NCBI RefSeq assembly: GCF_002097535.1
Contig: NZ_CP020772.1
Location: 1,488,001 to 1,552,000, forward strand
Source: Halobacillus mangrovi
Lineage (GTDB): Bacteria; Bacillota; Bacilli; Bacillales; Halobacillaceae
Direction of reading: 5' to 3'
DNA: 64,000 bases
This document shows, piece by piece, positions 31,579-40,358 of this stretch. The notes beneath the pieces are model-generated. The model ran no database searches. It was not told the DNA's origin and worked only from the letters and a program-made list of their open reading frames with translations. Both the position numbers and the translations under genes were made by a program. The stretch's first letter is position 1. Each line of letters begins with the position of its first letter.

Positions 31579-31737
31579 AAATTGAAGAGGTATCTCTCCA
31601 TTAAGGGTACCTCTACATACTATAACCGTATAGGAAAATACAGCGTTCTTGAAGGTGCGAGGAATATTTTGCAAAATAATGCTGTAAAAAGGATTGCGAA
31701 ATATCTGAAAATAATTTATATTAAATGTAGAAACGAT
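31579..31737. other. Spacer upstream of the fad promoter
   Basis: GAGGTA and TACCTC (31584-31612) can pair around 15 bases and may weakly terminate the proline dehydrogenase transcript; no T run. Nothing else seen. Confidence 0.3.
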
Positions 31738-31766
31738 TTGAGCAGTTTTATTTTTTTGACTGTAAA
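31738..31766 (+). promoter_or_regulatory. Promoter of fadNAE
   Basis: TTGAGC and TGTAAA stand 17 nt apart, with the FadR box directly after the -10. Confidence 0.6.
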
Positions 31767-31767
31767 A

Positions 31768-31785
31768 TGAATGAGTATTCATTCA
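31768..31785. promoter_or_regulatory. FadR (YsiA-type) operator
   Basis: TGAATGAGTATTCATTCA fits the B. subtilis FadR consensus TGAATGAMTANTCATTCA except for G at the M position, and is perfectly palindromic in its 7-bp arms. TetR-type FadR released by long-chain acyl-CoA would switch on fadNAE. Confidence 0.88.
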
Positions 31786-31804
31786 AGGTAAGGGGGACCA
31801 CTAA

Positions 31805-34204
31805 ATGAATCGAAATATTAAGCGCGCTGCAGTCCTTGGATCAGGCGTTATGGGGGCTGGCATTGCTGCTCACTTGGCAAATGTCGGGATACCAACACTG
31901 ATGCTCGATATCGTACCGCGTGAGTTAACCGATCAGGAAAAAAAGAAGGGTTTAACCTTCGAAGATAAAGAAGTAAGAAATCGAATAGCTGCTTTGAATA
32001 AAGAAGCATTGAAAAAACAAAAACCGTCACCATTAACAAGCAAATCCAGTCTGGATTTAATTGAAATCGGCAATATGAGCGATGACATGGAGAAGTTAGC
32101 CGAAATCGACTGGGTCATAGAAGTAGTCGTTGAAAATCTGGACGTTAAGAAAAAAGTACTCTCAGAAGTTGATCAGCATCGTAAACAAGGATCCATTATA
32201 AGTTCGAATACTTCGGGAATTTCCATTGAAGCTATGTCTTCTGAATGCAGTGAGGATCTTAAAAAGAACTTCTTAGGAACGCACTTTTTCAACCCGCCTA
32301 GATACTTAAAACTGCTAGAAGTCATTCCAACGAAGGACACTGATCCTGAAGTGCTTTCATTTATGAAAACGTTTGGCGAGGATGTGCTCGGCAAAGGCGT
32401 GGTAGAAGCGAAGGATACACCAAACTTCATCGCTAATCGTATTGGGACCTATGGTTTGCTAGTTACCGTACAGCAAATGCTTGAAAAAGGCTATAGCGTG
32501 GGTGAAGTTGATTCTGTCACCGGGCCAATGATCGGTCGACCGAAAAGTGCCACCTTCCGCACATTGGATGTTGTTGGACTCGATACTTTTATTCATGTGG
32601 CCAATAACGTATATGACCAGGTTGAAGGTGAAGAAAAGACAGCTTTTGAGGTTCCGGACTTTATGAAGCAGATGCTTGAGAACGGCTGGCTCGGTTCAAA
32701 AAGCGGTCAAGGATTTTTCCTTAAAAAGAAAGGTGAAAAAGGAAGCGAGATTCTGCAGTTAAATCCTCAAACGATGGAGTACGAAGAAAGAAGAAAATTA
32801 AAAACGAAAGCAACTGAAATGGCTAAGCAGGAAAAAGGATCTAAGCGAAAACTCAAAGCACTTATTTCCGCAAAAGGAGATCGAGCAGGAGATCTTATTT
32901 GGTCTATAGTTAAACCTGTTCTGCTCTATTCGGCTGAACTATACGGAGAAATAGCGGATGATGTCCCTTCGATTGATGAAGCGATGCGCTGGGGTTTTGG
33001 ATGGGAACTAGGACCATTTGAAGTGTGGGATGCCATTGGCGTCCATAAGTCTGTTGAACGTATGAAAGAAGAAGGAGACCAAGTTCCGTCATGGGTTGAA
33101 CATATGCTCGAACAAGGATTTACCTCTTTCTATAAACAGGAAAATGGAAACGTTTACTTTTATCATGATGGAGAGTACAAAGAACAATCATTTAATCCTA
33201 AGAACATTAATTTGAAACGCCTGAAAGAACAAAAAGAAGTGATTAAAAAGAACTCAGGAGCTAGTTTAGTGGACCTTGGGGATGGTGTAGCAGGTCTTGA
33301 ATTTCATTCCCAAAGTAACGCCATTGGACTTGATATCATACAAATGGTGAATTTCGCTATCGATCACGTAGACGATCATTTTAATGGATTAGTGATTGGA
33401 AACCAGGCTAAGAATTTCTGTGTTGGTGCGAACCTTGGAATGATTCTTATGGAAGCACAGGATTTTAACTTTTTTGAAATTGAAATGGTCGTAAAGAACT
33501 TCCAGGATGCCATGATGCGTCTTAAATATTCAGATAAGCCCGTTGTTGCTGCCCCATTTGGAATGACTTTAGGCGGCGGAGCAGAAGTTTGTTTGCCTGC
33601 TGATGTTATTCAGGCTTCTCAAGAAACCTACATGGGCCTTGTGGAAACTGGGGTCGGCTTGATTCCTGGTGGAGGTGGAAATAAGGAACTTTACATCAAG
33701 CATTTAAGAAATATTCCTGATGGAATTGATTTTGACCTTCAAAAAGTAGCGAACAGTGTATTTGAGAAAATTGCAATGGCAAAAGTCTCTACATCTGGTG
33801 AAGAGGCAAGAGAAAATGGTTTCTTAGACAGTAAGGATGCTATAAGTGTAAACGGAGATCACCTTTTACATGATGCGAAAGAAAAAGTGCTAGCTCTTGC
33901 TAACTCAGGATACAAAGCACCGAAACGTACGAAGGTTCCTGTAGTTGGAGAACAGGGGTACGCAACGATGATGTTAGGTGCGAAGTCTCTTGCACTCAGC
34001 GGTTACGCTAGTGAACATGATTTGAAGATCGCAGAAAAGCTGGCTTTTGTTTTAGCTGGAGGACGTTTAAAAGAAGGTACTCAGGTTGACGAACAATACT
34101 TGCTGGACCTTGAACGAGAAGCTTTCTTGAGTCTTGTCGGCGAGCCTAAATCTCAAATGCGGATGCAGCACATGCTGATGAAAGGGAAGCCACTGCGTAA
34201 TTAA
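31805..34204 (+). CDS. fadN: FadN, 3-hydroxyacyl-CoA dehydrogenase/enoyl-CoA hydratase
   Basis: A 799-residue bifunctional beta-oxidation enzyme. Residues ~1-330 hold the NAD-binding start AAVLGSGVMGAGIAAHLANVG, the catalytic region SSNTSGISIE and THFFNPPRYLKLLEVIPT, and a C-terminal dehydrogenase domain. From ~490 the crotonase part has VIGNQAKNFCVGANLG, TLGGGAEVCLPADV and the Glu-containing MGLVETGVGLIPGGGGNKE. It converts enoyl-CoA to ketoacyl-CoA. It is first in fadN-fadA-fadE, 21 nt before fadA, behind an exact FadR operator. AAGGGGGA precedes the ATG. Confidence 0.96.
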   Translation: MNRNIKRAAVLGSGVMGAGIAAHLANVGIPTLMLDIVPRELTDQEKKKGLTFEDKEVRNRIAALNKEALKKQKPSPLTSKSSLDLIEIGNMSDDMEKLAEIDWVIEVVVENLDVKKKVLSEVDQHRKQGSIISSNTSGISIEAMSSECSEDLKKNFLGTHFFNPPRYLKLLEVIPTKDTDPEVLSFMKTFGEDVLGKGVVEAKDTPNFIANRIGTYGLLVTVQQMLEKGYSVGEVDSVTGPMIGRPKSATFRTLDVVGLDTFIHVANNVYDQVEGEEKTAFEVPDFMKQMLENGWLGSKSGQGFFLKKKGEKGSEILQLNPQTMEYEERRKLKTKATEMAKQEKGSKRKLKALISAKGDRAGDLIWSIVKPVLLYSAELYGEIADDVPSIDEAMRWGFGWELGPFEVWDAIGVHKSVERMKEEGDQVPSWVEHMLEQGFTSFYKQENGNVYFYHDGEYKEQSFNPKNINLKRLKEQKEVIKKNSGASLVDLGDGVAGLEFHSQSNAIGLDIIQMVNFAIDHVDDHFNGLVIGNQAKNFCVGANLGMILMEAQDFNFFEIEMVVKNFQDAMMRLKYSDKPVVAAPFGMTLGGGAEVCLPADVIQASQETYMGLVETGVGLIPGGGGNKELYIKHLRNIPDGIDFDLQKVANSVFEKIAMAKVSTSGEEARENGFLDSKDAISVNGDHLLHDAKEKVLALANSGYKAPKRTKVPVVGEQGYATMMLGAKSLALSGYASEHDLKIAEKLAFVLAGGRLKEGTQVDEQYLLDLEREAFLSLVGEPKSQMRMQHMLMKGKPLRN

Positions 34205-34225
34205 TATCTAGAAGGGGGAAGGAAC

Positions 34226-35401
34226 GTGAAAGAAGCAGTCATTGTAGCAGGAGCTCGGACACCTGTCGGGCGTGCCAAAAAGGGTTCGCTTGCTCAAACT
34301 CGTCCAGATGATCTTGCAGCATTAACCATAAAAGAAACACTGAAGCGCGCTAAAAATTATGAAGGAAATATCGATGATGTCATTATCGGCTGTGCGATGC
34401 CAGAAGCAGAGCAGGGGATGAATATGGCACGGAACATATGTGGTTTAGCAGGTCTCCATCATAAAGTTCCAGCCATTACGATAAATCGCTATTGTTCTTC
34501 TGGACTTCAAAGCATTGCTTATGCGGCAGAGAAAATCATGCTTGGCCACAGTAATGCCGCTATAGCAGGCGGAGCGGAATCTATGAGCTTAATTCCTATG
34601 GGAGGTCATGTAATTAAACCGAATATTAGCCTGGTTGAACATGCACCTGAATATTATATGTCCATGGGGCATACAGCTGAAGAGGTTGCGAAGCGGTTCG
34701 AAATATCGAGAGAAGATCAGGATGCTTTTGCTGTTCAAAGCCATGAGCGAGCTGCTCGTGCTATTAAAGAAGGGAAATTTGAGGATGAGATCGTCCCTGT
34801 GGAAGTTACAGACCGCTCCTTGGGAGATGACAACAAAGTGAAGGAAAGTAGCTTTACTTTTTCCATGGACGAAGGTGTACGTCCAGGTACGACAACGGAT
34901 GTATTAGCTAAATTAAAGCCAGCTTTCTCCACGAAAGGTTCAGTAACAGCAGGAAACTCTTCTCAAATGAGTGATGGAGCTGCATCTGTGCTCGTTATGG
35001 ACAGAGAAAAAGCCGAAGCCGAAGGATTGACTCCTTTAGTAAAATTCCGATCTTTCGCTGTAGCCGGTGTTGAGCCTGAAATCATGGGAGTCGGACCGAT
35101 TGAAGCAGTACCTAAGGCTTTGAAGCTTGCAGGATTAAGCCTGTCGGATATTGGACTATTCGAACTGAATGAGGCGTTTGCTTCACAATCATTAAGGGTG
35201 ATTAGAGAGCTTGGTCTTGACCCGGATAAAGTGAATGTAAATGGCGGAGCTATCGCTTTAGGCCACCCGCTCGGATGTACAGGGGCAAAGCTGACTTTAA
35301 GTTTGATACATGAAATGAAACGAAGAAACGAGCAGTTTGGTGTGGTAACCATGTGTATTGGTGGAGGTATGGGAGCTGCTGGAGTTTTCGAGCTAATTTA
35401 A
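34226..35401 (+). CDS. fadA: FadA, acetyl-CoA C-acyltransferase (thiolase)
   Basis: The 391-residue thiolase splits 3-ketoacyl-CoA to acetyl-CoA and a shortened acyl-CoA. The nucleophilic Cys is in RYCSSGLQSIAYAAE, the FELNEAFASQS motif and the second HGxP-type GGAIALGHPLGCTGA follow, and the acid/base Cys is in VVTMCIGGGMGAAG. GTG start with GGGGAAGG upstream. It lies between fadN and fadE with 21- and 15-nt gaps. Confidence 0.96.
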   Translation: MKEAVIVAGARTPVGRAKKGSLAQTRPDDLAALTIKETLKRAKNYEGNIDDVIIGCAMPEAEQGMNMARNICGLAGLHHKVPAITINRYCSSGLQSIAYAAEKIMLGHSNAAIAGGAESMSLIPMGGHVIKPNISLVEHAPEYYMSMGHTAEEVAKRFEISREDQDAFAVQSHERAARAIKEGKFEDEIVPVEVTDRSLGDDNKVKESSFTFSMDEGVRPGTTTDVLAKLKPAFSTKGSVTAGNSSQMSDGAASVLVMDREKAEAEGLTPLVKFRSFAVAGVEPEIMGVGPIEAVPKALKLAGLSLSDIGLFELNEAFASQSLRVIRELGLDPDKVNVNGGAIALGHPLGCTGAKLTLSLIHEMKRRNEQFGVVTMCIGGGMGAAGVFELI

Positions 35402-35416
35402 GAGGAGGAACAATAA

Positions 35417-37198
35417 ATGAGTGAATTAAAAGAAATGATTAAAGGTGGAGGATTCATTGTAGAGGACTTGGCTGCCTCTGATATTATCACACCGGAAGAT
35501 TTCACAGACGAACATTTAATGATTGCCAAGACTGCTGAGGATTTCGTTTTAGGTGAGGTCGTACCGAAGATTGAGAACCTGGAAAATCATGAATTTGAAC
35601 ATTCTGTTGCTTTGCTGAAAAAAGCAGGTGAGTTAGGGCTGCTTGGAGCAGACGTTCCTGAAGAATATGGCGGTTTACAGTTAGATAAAATCAGTTCCTC
35701 ATTGATTACAGAGAAATTTTCTAGAGCGGGTGGATTTTCAGTTACACATGGTGCCCATGTTGGAATTGGATCCCTTCCTATAGTATTTTTCGGTAATGAA
35801 GAGCAAAAGCGGAAGTACTTGCCGGTTCTAGCTACAGGTGAAAAGATTGCAGCCTACGCTCTGACAGAACCAGGCTCAGGTTCAGACGCTCTTGGTGCAA
35901 AAACCACAGCTAAATTAAATGAAGCTGGCACGCATTACGTCTTAAACGGGGAGAAACAGTGGATAACAAACTCTGCTTTTGCTGATGTGTTTGTGGTGTA
36001 TGCTAAAATCGATGGCGATAAGTTCACTGCTTTTATTGTAGAACGTGATTACCCTGGAGTTTCTACTGGACCTGAAGAGAAGAAAATGGGAATTAAGAGT
36101 TCCTCGACTCGTACGCTTGTCCTCGAAGACGCTGAAGTGCCAGTAGAAAATGTTCTTGGAGAAATTGGACGTGGGCACGTCATCGCCTTTAACATCCTTA
36201 ATGTGGGCCGATACAAGCTGGCCATTGGCGGAGTAGGAGGAGCAAAGCGTGCTGTTGAACTCTCTGTTAAATACGCAAAAGAGCGAAAACAATTTAAGAC
36301 ACCTATTGCAAGCTTCCCTCTGATTCAAGAAAAGATTGCATCTGTAGCAGCCAATACCTATGCCAATGAGAGCGCAGTATACCGAACTGTCGGCCTGTTT
36401 GAACAAAGTATGGGTAAACTTTCAGAAGAAGAGCTGAAAGATGGGGCGGCGGTAGCTAAAGTTATCGCTGAATACGCGATCGAATGTTCATTGAATAAAG
36501 TGTTTGGTACAGAATTGCTTGATTTTGCAGCTGATGAAGCCGTTCAAATTCACGGCGGTTACGGGTTTATGTCCGAATATGAAGTAGAGCGTATCTATCG
36601 TGACTCCAGAATTAACCGTATCTTTGAAGGAACAAATGAAATTAACCGTATGATTGTACCAGGCACCCTTTTGAAAAAAGCGATGAAAGGCGAGCTGCCT
36701 TTACTTCAAAAAGCACAGGCCCTTCAGGAAGAGATCATGACGATGATGCCTGAAGAGCCAGGGATTGAAACTTTGGAGCAGGAGAAATACTTGCTTAAGA
36801 ACGCGAAGAAAATCGGATTGCTTGCTGCCGGTTTAGCTGCGCAAAAATATGGTGAGAAGCTTGAAAATGAACAAGAACTTCTTGTGAATATTGCAGATAT
36901 GGTAGGAGAAATCTACAATATGGAGTCTGCAATTCTCCGTACGGATAAGGCGATTCAAAAATCCGGTGAAGAAAAGAACAAACAGAAGTTACTTTATACT
37001 CAAGTGTACACCCAAGAAGCATTTAACCGTATTGAAGCACATGCGAAAGAAACATTGATTGCGGCTGAATCAGGGGACTCTCTACGTATGATGCTCGGAG
37101 CTTTACGTAAGTTAACTCGTCACACTCCAATAAACGTCATTGCTAAAAAACGTGAAATTGCTGCTCGTTTAATTGAAGCAGAAAAATATACAGTTTAA
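35417..37198 (+). CDS. fadE: FadE, acyl-CoA dehydrogenase
   Basis: A 593-residue FAD enzyme that introduces the first double bond in beta-oxidation. Signature blocks: AYALTEPGSGSDALGAKTTA, WITNSAFADVFVVYAK, KMGIKSSSTRTLVLEDAEVP, ERKQFKTPIASFPLIQEKIA and VQIHGGYGFMSEYEVERIYRDSRINRIFEGTNEINR, where Glu of FEGTNEI is the catalytic base of many members. The C-terminal ~170 residues are the extension seen in the long Bacillus FadE type. AGAGGAGG precedes the ATG, and a strong terminator ends the operon. Confidence 0.96.
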   Translation: MSELKEMIKGGGFIVEDLAASDIITPEDFTDEHLMIAKTAEDFVLGEVVPKIENLENHEFEHSVALLKKAGELGLLGADVPEEYGGLQLDKISSSLITEKFSRAGGFSVTHGAHVGIGSLPIVFFGNEEQKRKYLPVLATGEKIAAYALTEPGSGSDALGAKTTAKLNEAGTHYVLNGEKQWITNSAFADVFVVYAKIDGDKFTAFIVERDYPGVSTGPEEKKMGIKSSSTRTLVLEDAEVPVENVLGEIGRGHVIAFNILNVGRYKLAIGGVGGAKRAVELSVKYAKERKQFKTPIASFPLIQEKIASVAANTYANESAVYRTVGLFEQSMGKLSEEELKDGAAVAKVIAEYAIECSLNKVFGTELLDFAADEAVQIHGGYGFMSEYEVERIYRDSRINRIFEGTNEINRMIVPGTLLKKAMKGELPLLQKAQALQEEIMTMMPEEPGIETLEQEKYLLKNAKKIGLLAAGLAAQKYGEKLENEQELLVNIADMVGEIYNMESAILRTDKAIQKSGEEKNKQKLLYTQVYTQEAFNRIEAHAKETLIAAESGDSLRMMLGALRKLTRHTPINVIAKKREIAARLIEAEKYTV

Positions 37199-37217
37199 TA
37201 TCTAATTTCATGTTCCC

Positions 37218-37255
37218 AAGCCCCCACTTCGAAATTTTCGAAGTGGGGGCTTTTA
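37218..37255 (+). terminator. Terminator of the fadNAE operon
   Basis: AGCCCCCACTTCG and CGAAGTGGGGGCT pair around seven bases, followed by TTTT. Confidence 0.93.
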
Positions 37256-37405
37256 TTGTGTGCAAGGTTAAGAAGGATGATCATTAATAATAGAAAGTAG
37301 TTTTATAAAAAAAGGCAATTATTATTTCAAACTCGATTAATCAATGAAAAATCTATCTTTAGTATGGTAAAATAAAAATCAACAACGACAAAGGAGGGTA
37401 AGAGC

Positions 37406-37765
37406 TTGACTGTGACCTTCTATTGGTACCCGAACTGCGGGACATGTAAAAAAGCGAAGAAGTGGCTGGAAGAGGAAGGCGTGAATTATAACTCTGTACA
37501 TATTGTCAACGAGCCTCCTTCTCAGGCAGAATTGAAATCACTCATTGAAAAGAGTGAACTTGCTGCTCGAAAGTTTTTTAATACGAGCGGAAAAAAGTAT
37601 AGAGAATTGAATATGAAGGAAAAGCTAAAAGAGGCATCAGAGGATGAGATGGTTGGATGGCTTGCTTCAGACGGCATGCTGATCAAGCGTCCGATCGTTA
37701 CTGATGGCCAAAATGTTACCGTAGGATTTAAATCGGAAACATTCGAAAAAACCTGGAAAGCATGA
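37406..37765 (+). CDS. yusI: ArsC/Spx-family protein YusI
   Basis: TTG start behind AAAGGAGGGT. The 119-residue protein has the thioredoxin-fold start FYWYPNCGTCKKAKKWLEEE with a CGTC pair, then FFNTSGKKYRELN and LIKRPIVTDG, the Arg loop of arsenate-reductase-like proteins. Family members may reduce arsenate or act like Spx; the CxxC with Spx-type spacing leaves both open. It holds the same place between fadE and gcvH as in B. subtilis. Confidence 0.88.
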   Translation: MTVTFYWYPNCGTCKKAKKWLEEEGVNYNSVHIVNEPPSQAELKSLIEKSELAARKFFNTSGKKYRELNMKEKLKEASEDEMVGWLASDGMLIKRPIVTDGQNVTVGFKSETFEKTWKA

Positions 37766-37847
37766 GCAGAACGTTGGAAATAAAAGCATTCAGCTTTTAT
37801 GTTAATAATTGTTGCTAAATACTAATTTCTATTGTGGAGGGATTGCA

Positions 37848-38231
37848 ATGAGTCTACCAAAAGATCTACGTTATTCTGAAGAGCACGAATGGGTAAAAGA
37901 AGAGGGAGAAAAAGTCCGTATCGGGATTACAGATTTCGCTCAGTCAGAACTTGGTGATATCGTTTTTGTTGAGTTGCCGGAGGTTGGCGAAGAGCTAGAA
38001 GCGGATGAACCATTCGGTAGTGTAGAATCTGTTAAAACTGTATCTGAGCTTTATGCACCAGTAAGTGGTAAAGTTGTGGAAATTAACGAGGAGCTAGAGG
38101 ACAGCCCTGAATTCGTTAATGAATCTCCATACGACAAAGCTTGGATGGTTGTTGTAGAACCAAGCGATGCTTCTCAGATGGATGAACTGATGACTCCAGA
38201 ACAATACGAAGAAATGATTAATGAGGATTAA
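37848..38231 (+). CDS. gcvH: Glycine cleavage system H protein
   Basis: The ATG at 37848 follows TGGAGGG; thirteen codons upstream are open without a ribosome site. The 127-residue protein is the lipoyl carrier of glycine cleavage and, in Bacillus, a lipoyl relay for 2-oxoacid dehydrogenases. The lipoyl Lys sits in [17 protein letters not shown], with [20 protein letters not shown] and [14 protein letters not shown]. The other gcv genes are not in the window, fitting the lipoyl relay role. Very acidic throughout. Confidence 0.96.
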   Translation: MSLPKDLRYSEEHEWVKEEGEKVRIGITDFAQSELGDIVFVELPEVGEELEADEPFGSVESVKTVSELYAPVSGKVVEINEELEDSPEFVNESPYDKAWMVVVEPSDASQMDELMTPEQYEEMINED

Positions 38232-38315
38232 TCGATAACTTACAATTTTTTGTACAGACAGGGGCTACATAAGATTCCTTGTCTGACATGATCGTGTATC
38301 ATATTAATCATGTTC

Positions 38316-38346
38316 AGACCATGTCCCTTAGACATGGTCTGTTTTC
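38316..38346 (+). terminator. Terminator after gcvH
   Basis: AGACCATGTC and GACATGGTCT pair around five bases, then GTTTTC. Confidence 0.8.
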
Positions 38347-38365
38347 ATATAGTGGGTGATAGGAA

Positions 38366-38713
38366 ATGGATAGAGAGCGAATTGTCATTGTTGAAGGAAT
38401 CACAGATAAGAAAAAGCTCAAAAAGGTATTGGATGAGGATATTGAAATCATCTGCACCCATGGCACTCTTGGTGTTGAACGAATGGAAGAGCTAATTTTT
38501 GATTTCAACTTAGATGATCGCACCGTTTACATTCTGGTAGATGAAGACGACTCAGGAAATAAGTTGAGAAAACAATTGACAGAGGAACTTCCTCATGCAG
38601 AGCACATTTACATTGATAAAGCGTTTAGAGAGGTGGCCGCTACGCCAGAGCCGGAATTAGCAAGAGCCCTTTTAAGCAGGCACTTCAGCGTAAAGCCGAT
38701 CTACTTGATTTAG
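38366..38713 (+). CDS. yusF: Toprim-domain protein YusF
   Basis: The 115-residue protein is a free-standing Toprim fold: VIVEGITDKKKLKKVL (Glu of the first motif) and the DxD of VYILVDEDDSGNKLRK, both needed for metal binding in primases, topoisomerases and OLD nucleases. The role of YusF is unknown; an RNase M5-like cleavage activity is possible because that enzyme is also a small Toprim protein. It is followed after 10 nt by yusE. Confidence 0.87.
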   Translation: MDRERIVIVEGITDKKKLKKVLDEDIEIICTHGTLGVERMEELIFDFNLDDRTVYILVDEDDSGNKLRKQLTEELPHAEHIYIDKAFREVAATPEPELARALLSRHFSVKPIYLI

Positions 38714-38723
38714 GAGGACCAAC

Positions 38724-39038
38724 TTGGAAGAACTAGAACAAAAAACGATTGAAGCCACATTACAGGACGAAGCGTTAGCCCTTATTTTCGTTCATAGTCC
38801 TTTTTGCGGAACGTGCCATTTAGCACGACAAATGCTGACAACTATTGAAGCGACATTTGGTCAGGAGATATTTTGGGAATTCAATGCCTCTTTGCATCCC
38901 GATCTTATGAAGAAATATCAAATAGAAAGTGTCCCATGTCTGCTCGTAACCGAAAAGAGCAGGTTAATCGAAAAGGTTTATGCTTTTCATTCTGTCACAA
39001 ACATGTATGAGAAAGTCTCAAATTATGTAAAAGAATAA
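38724..39038 (+). CDS. yusE: Thioredoxin-like protein YusE
   Basis: TTG start behind AGGAGGA. The 104-residue protein is a thioredoxin fold with the active-site pair CGTC in FVHSPFCGTCHLARQML and the cis-Pro in IESVPCLLVTEK. It lacks a signal peptide and so works in the cytoplasm. It is probably co-transcribed with yusF. The target is unknown. Confidence 0.87.
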   Translation: MEELEQKTIEATLQDEALALIFVHSPFCGTCHLARQMLTTIEATFGQEIFWEFNASLHPDLMKKYQIESVPCLLVTEKSRLIEKVYAFHSVTNMYEKVSNYVKE

Positions 39039-39089
39039 TCGAATGACCCGGGAAATGACGAACGATTCTTCGCTTCATGAGAAGGGTTG

Positions 39090-39135
39090 ACTCCTCCTTT
39101 TAAAGAATTCTAATACAGTAAAAGGAGGAGTTTTT
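39090..39135 (+). terminator. Hairpin whose stem contains the yusD ribosome site
   Basis: ACTCCTCCTTTTA (39090-39102) pairs perfectly with TAAAAGGAGGAGT (39119-39131), then TTTT and the yusD ATG at 39136. It can end transcription from yusE and also buries the AAAGGAGGAG ribosome site of yusD. Confidence 0.85.
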
Positions 39136-39456
39136 ATGATCGATTTTATTTATGAATGGGTAGAGAACGTCAATCATCGATATGACCTGTTGCCTACTTG
39201 GCGTGAACGGAAACTGAACGTTGAAGTACAAGTTGGTCAGCATCAAGTTTGTTTATTTATCGATCATTCAGGGGTTCATTTAAAAGCAACACAAGAAGGT
39301 CAAGGGAGTCTGGTGCTGCAATCATCTACCAGTGTTATGGAAGAACTGTTTACAGGAACCAAAAAACTGACCTCCCTCCCCGAAACGATGATTAACGTGA
39401 AGGGAGCTTATCGGAACGTCTTATTTATGGAATCTTTACTTTTACTTTCTAGATGA
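39136..39456 (+). CDS. yusD: SCP2-like protein YusD
   Basis: The 106-residue protein looks like a small SCP2/sterol-carrier-like domain: DFIYEWVENVNHRYDLLPTWRERKLNVEVQVG, a beta sheet region (VCLFIDHSGVHLKATQEGQGSLVLQSS) and a final helix. A lipid- or acyl-CoA-binding function is possible but untested. Its ribosome site is the 3' arm of the hairpin just before it. The last eight bases overlap the convergent thioredoxin-like gene. Confidence 0.75.
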   Translation: MIDFIYEWVENVNHRYDLLPTWRERKLNVEVQVGQHQVCLFIDHSGVHLKATQEGQGSLVLQSSTSVMEELFTGTKKLTSLPETMINVKGAYRNVLFMESLLLLSR

Positions 39457-39865
39457 GTTTTCCAATGGATTTTACAATTTCTAAAAAGGAAGCTTTGTCA
39501 CCAAATTGATCGTACACGTTTCCTTGCTGATCAATAATCGTCGTAGTGGGGACACCTTCACACTCATATAGGTTATAAATTTCCCGGTCTCTGTCTTTCA
39601 AGGTAGGCTGTGTCAGAAATTCGTCAGCATACTGAACGCCTTTTTCTTCTTCTCTTTCTCTGCCTGATACATTGATGGTCAGCATCTTCACCTTATCATG
39701 ATCCATCGTTTTATAAAGCTGCTCTTTTTTGGGGAGGTCCGAACCGCAGTCGGGACACCAGGAAACCCAAAACGTGAGAACGATCACTTTTCCAATATCT
39801 TCATCTAGCTGGTAAGATTCTTCGTTATGAATATAAGGTAGTTCAAATAGTGGTGCTTTTTTCAA
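39449..39865 (-). CDS. TlpA/ResA-type thioredoxin-like protein
   Basis: TTG start behind AGAGGAGAG. The 138-residue protein has the redox pair in FWVSWCPDCGSDLPKKEQL and the cis-Pro in CEGVPTTTIIDQQGNVYDQFG. Unlike ResA it has no signal or anchor, so it is a cytoplasmic peroxiredoxin/TlpA-like reductase, unless a start further upstream is used. It is convergent with yusD. Confidence 0.83.
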   Translation of the reverse strand: MKKAPLFELPYIHNEESYQLDEDIGKVIVLTFWVSWCPDCGSDLPKKEQLYKTMDHDKVKMLTINVSGREREEEKGVQYADEFLTQPTLKDRDREIYNLYECEGVPTTTIIDQQGNVYDQFGDKASFLEIVKSIGKLI

Positions 39866-39889
39866 CTTTATACTCTCCTCTATTTTTTG

Positions 39890-39918
39890 TTGACGTATAG
39901 GTAGTACAATGCTAACAT
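39890..39918 (+). promoter_or_regulatory. Promoter P1 of the first SAM riboswitch
   Basis: TTGACG and TAACAT are 17 nt apart, about 25 nt before the first S-box. Confidence 0.6.
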
Positions 39919-39941
39919 ATTTAATAATTTCATATCGACAT

Positions 39942-40056
39942 CTTCACTTATCCAGAGTGGCGGAGGGACTGGCCCTTTGATGCCCAGCAACCGGCTCCAT
40001 ATGAGCACGGTGCTAATTCCTGCAAAGCGATTATCGCTTTGATAGATGAGAAGAGG
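39942..40056 (+). ncRNA. SAM-I riboswitch (S-box) 1
   Basis: The S-box core is present: CTTATCCAGAGTGGCGGAGG, ACTGGCCC, GATGCCCAGCAACC, a GCTC/GAGC P3 stem, GGTGCTAATTCC, an AAAGCG/CGCTTT P4 stem and the closing GATGAGAAG. The P1 3' strand AGAAGAG (40049-40055) can instead pair with CTCTTCT (40070-40076) as an antiterminator. This switch turns transcription off when SAM is high. Confidence 0.93.
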
Positions 40057-40063
40057 TAAAAGC

Positions 40064-40098
40064 GGAAATCTCTTCTTAATAGAAGGGATTTTTTTGTT
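40064..40098 (+). terminator. Terminator of SAM riboswitch 1
   Basis: AAATCTCTTCT pairs with AGAAGGGATTT (one G-U) around TAAT, followed by T. It is exclusive with the antiterminator. Confidence 0.88.
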
Positions 40099-40143
40099 GC
40101 CTGTTTCTTTTTTATGAAAGTAGTTAATTTTCTGCTTTTTTAG

Positions 40144-40172
40144 TTGACACAAATTTTTGGCGGTGATACAAT
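40144..40172 (+). promoter_or_regulatory. Promoter P2 of the second SAM riboswitch
   Basis: A consensus TTGACA and TACAAT stand 17 nt apart, between the first terminator and the second S-box. Confidence 0.75.
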
Positions 40173-40225
40173 CCTTTTTGTACTGCTTAAGTGAGTTAAA
40201 GTGATAATAATTTAATATACTAAAA

Positions 40226-40342
40226 TCTCTTATCCAGAGTGGCGGAGGGACTGGCCCGATGATGCCCGGCAACCAACGAACGTCCTGTTCGAGAAGGTGC
40301 CAATTCCTGCAGAGCGTAAGCCCTGGCAGATGAGAGAACAGA
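40226..40342 (+). ncRNA. SAM-I riboswitch (S-box) 2
   Basis: CTTATCCAGAGTGGCGGAGG is identical to the first copy, followed by ACTGGCCC, GATGCCCGGCAACC, a CGAAC/GTTCG P3 stem, GGTGCCAATTCC and a GATGAGAG close. AGAGAACAGA (40333-40342) can pair with TCTGTTCTCT (40366-40375) to form the antiterminator. It directly controls metNPQ. Confidence 0.95.
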
Positions 40343-40358
40343 TTTTCATTGGATACAT

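Noticed and set aside
31582..31770. 62-codon open frame before fadN
   Set aside because: No ribosome site and it runs into the fad promoter and FadR box.
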